The position numbers and the translations under genes were made by a program. DNA of 15,339 nucleotides, from NCBI GenBank assembly GCA_030147305.1, contig JASLAE010000030.1, positions 1-15,339 on the forward strand, read 5' to 3'. Positions 13,690 to 15,339 of the stretch are shown here, in pieces. How positions within the stretch are numbered: position 1 is the stretch's first letter; each line of letters starts with the position of its first letter. Below the pieces are notes generated by a model. It was given only the letters and a program-made list of their open reading frames with translations. It did no database searches and was not told where the DNA came from. The DNA comes from Cesiribacter sp. Its GTDB lineage: Bacteria > Bacteroidota > Bacteroidia > Cytophagales > Cyclobacteriaceae.

Positions 13690-14922
13690 TTAGAATTTAT
13701 AGGTTAATGATAAACCCGGTATAATTGCTTTAGCCTTATAAGTGCCGCTAAGGCCGCCTTCAAGTACTGATTCATTGTCACGTTGTACCCTGTTGATATA
13801 CAGGAAAGAAAGATCGGCAGCAAAGTTGTCTCCCAGGTTAAGTCCCAGCCCGGCAGTCAGGCCAATCGCATCAGAGTCTGGTGTTTCAGGAGTCAGATAA
13901 CCATCCTGTACTGGAGTCTGATCATAATAAGCACCTGCTCTGAGGGCTACTGCATTCACTACCTGATACTCGGCGCCAAATTTATAGGTAAAGGAAGATT
14001 CATAATTACGGTCATCTTCTGTAAAATCCTGGCCATTCACCGGCTCCGCATAGTCAAAACGGAGCTTTTCGTAGGCACTCCATCCGGCCCTTGATACATC
14101 AATACCGATGGTGAGTGCTTCTAATGGACGGAATGAGGCGCCAATGGTAAAGTAGCTGGGCAGGGGTAATTCGGCCGTAAAAGAAGTGCTCGCGGGTATT
14201 ACGCTTGCTGCAGCCGAGGGTCTGTTAAAGGTGGCAGTGCCATCTTCTACCTGCATATTTACTCTTGAACGGTAGTTCACCCCCAAAGAAAACTTCTCGG
14301 AAGGAGCATAATAAATACCAAGATTATAACCAAAGCCAGAAGCTTTACCATCCAGCTCCGCGTTTGCATAAGTACCGTCGGAATATTGCAGATCTATATT
14401 ACGCTGCAGGTTTACACCGCCGATAGAATAGATCAGGCCTACGCCAACAGAAAAATTTTCTGATAATGCATAGCTTACCGTTGGCTGAATGAAGATAGCC
14501 TGCAGGGACAATTGTGTTAGATTAAACTGCCCTTCCCATCCATCTTCCCATTGAACGCTGCTACCATAAGGTGTGTATATACCCAAACCAAATTTAAGTT
14601 TACTATCATCAGCACCAAAAGCTGCAAATACATGAAAGGGTGTACCTACAGGGTTCTCTGTGCGGTAAACATCATTGCTGTTAAAAGGCTGATAAGCAAT
14701 ATTTGAATAGATCAGGTTTGCTCCCACCTGTATGCCATTCTGGCGCATCAATGCTAAAGCTCCCGGGTTAAAATTAATGGCAGAAGGGTCAGGGCGCAGG
14801 CCTACACCGATGTTGCCCATCGCGGTAGAGCGATTGCTTTGGAGCAACACCTGATACCCACTTGCCCAGGCATTGCCACTCACAAGAGCTGCAACTAGCA
14901 ATGTAAATAATCCTCTTTTCAT
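13690..14922 (-). CDS. OmpP1/FadL-family outer-membrane transport protein
   Basis: FadL-type channels are 14-stranded barrels that carry hydrophobic molecules such as long-chain fatty acids across the outer membrane. The 410 residues begin with a clear signal peptide (1-20, cleavage after NAWA). The family's N-terminal hatch pattern follows: SGYQVLLQSNRSTAMGN, then DPSAINFNPGALALM. Repeated amphipathic strands fill the rest (LTIGIDVSRAGWSAYEKLRF, FTYKFGAEY, VALRAGAYYDQTPV) and the protein ends LSLTYKF, a barrel-closing terminal Phe. It is the first gene of an operon with the SGNH hydrolase. The substrate cannot be read from sequence; aromatic hydrocarbons are an alternative to fatty acids in this family. 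A CTAATTTG near 14970 only partly resembles a -7 box. Confidence 0.93.
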   Translation of the reverse strand: MKRGLFTLLVAALVSGNAWASGYQVLLQSNRSTAMGNIGVGLRPDPSAINFNPGALALMRQNGIQVGANLIYSNIAYQPFNSNDVYRTENPVGTPFHVFAAFGADDSKLKFGLGIYTPYGSSVQWEDGWEGQFNLTQLSLQAIFIQPTVSYALSENFSVGVGLIYSIGGVNLQRNIDLQYSDGTYANAELDGKASGFGYNLGIYYAPSEKFSLGVNYRSRVNMQVEDGTATFNRPSAAASVIPASTSFTAELPLPSYFTIGASFRPLEALTIGIDVSRAGWSAYEKLRFDYAEPVNGQDFTEDDRNYESSFTYKFGAEYQVVNAVALRAGAYYDQTPVQDGYLTPETPDSDAIGLTAGLGLNLGDNFAADLSFLYINRVQRDNESVLEGGLSGTYKAKAIIPGLSLTYKF

Positions 14923-15015
14923 TCGTAATTAAAGGGTTAACGGTACAGTTAAATTTTATGAAATATACAAATTAGGAGTGAGGCATATACCACTTTTTAA
15001 AAATGCACAATATTG

Positions 15016-15029
15016 CTCGGCATGCCGAG
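15016..15029. promoter_or_regulatory. Perfect 14-base palindrome upstream of the fadL-like gene
   Basis: CTCGGCATGCCGAG is its own reverse complement. It is G/C-rich inside a very A/T-rich 235-base intergenic region, 94 bases before the fadL-like ATG and 129 bases past the end of the YpdA-like gene. It is not followed by a T-run in either direction and has no loop, so a dimeric regulator's binding site is more likely than a terminator. Confidence 0.4.
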
Positions 15030-15157
15030 TATATGAAAATAGTAATTATGTGTCTATATTCTTAAACTTTTTACATTATGTGATTGGAATGCCTATGAGA
15101 TTGGTAAATAAAGTAAAGAATATTTTCACCTAAAAAATTGGCAACGTTTGCGGTGAA

Positions 15158-15339
15158 TCATTTACCCATTTGTTTAAGTATGTTATGTATGATAGGTTTG
15201 GCATGTAGTTTTCCATTCTCGATGAAGATTTTCGCTGTTTCTTCACCACCCACCACTGAGCCTGCCATGTAGATCCCTTTTACATTTGTCTCGTTAGTTT
15301 CCGGGTTTAGCTGTGGGATAAATGCTTCGCCAGTTAATT
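15158..15339 (-). CDS. C-terminus of a YpdA-like FAD/NAD(P)-binding disulfide reductase (truncated by window edge)
   Basis: The last 59 residues of a minus-strand gene ending at TGA (15158-15160). They read LTGEAFIPQLNPETNETNVKGIYMAGSVVGGE, then TAKIFIENGKLHAKPI. The pattern of TNVKGIYMAGSV (the C-terminal flavin-binding turn) followed by KIFIENG matches YpdA, the putative bacillithiol disulfide reductase of the thioredoxin-reductase superfamily. The gene is named Bdr or YpdA in Firmicutes. Most of the protein, including the Rossmann motifs, lies outside the window, so the function is by family resemblance. It points in the same direction as the fadL-like operon but lies 235 bases upstream, so it is probably a separate unit. 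Confidence 0.75.
   Translation of the reverse strand, partial: LTGEAFIPQLNPETNETNVKGIYMAGSVVGGEETAKIFIENGKLHAKPIIHNILKQMGK

Noticed and set aside
15119..15165. Possible terminator after the YpdA-like gene (TTCACC / GGTGAA)
   Set aside because: Only six pairs with a loop of about 21 bases, and the T-run falls inside the loop rather than after the stem.

Overview
The window reads as a chromosomal segment of a Bacteroidota bacterium, most likely from the Cytophagales. The pointers are -7 promoter boxes of the form TAnnTTTG paired with TTG about 21 bases upstream, weak Shine-Dalgarno sequences, a GroEL ending in a Gly/Met tail, the gene run miaB / sigma-54 activator / lptE / tetratricopeptide protein / secG, and a YpdA-type reductase. 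The lineage is an inference from these features; no 16S or other marker is present.

Layout. Positions 2-127 hold the 3' end of a plus-strand gene with an acidic tail. Positions 128-394 are non-coding and hold two related tRNA-like elements on the minus strand, each followed by a hairpin terminator. An intact-looking IS3-family insertion sequence (about 395-1709) sits against the second element. Then come groEL and groES (minus strand) and, divergent from them, an unrecognised 239-residue gene (3970-4689). From 9470 down to 4836 runs a minus-strand cluster: miaB, a receiver-less sigma-54 activator, lptE, a TPR-containing protein and secG. These are tightly packed apart from a 109-base gap after miaB, and the cluster is closed by a strong terminator. 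Upstream of that are single minus-strand units for pabB and a YceI-family lipoprotein. A two-gene operon of a FadL/OmpP1-type outer-membrane channel and an SGNH-hydrolase lipoprotein follows. The right edge holds the C-terminus of a YpdA-like flavin disulfide reductase.

How it fits together. Most of the content is core: protein folding (groESL), tRNA modification (miaB), folate precursor synthesis (pabB), and envelope building (lptE for LPS insertion, secG for secretion). The FadL/SGNH pair suggests a surface esterase coupled to a channel for hydrophobic products, which is an inference. The accessory parts are the insertion sequence and the tRNA-like elements. The points most worth a second look are the TGTCA/TGACA array in front of groES, the perfect 14-base palindrome upstream of the fadL-like gene, the large insertion inside the SGNH hydrolase, and the tandem tRNA-like/terminator units. 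No clear defence system, CRISPR array or prophage is present.
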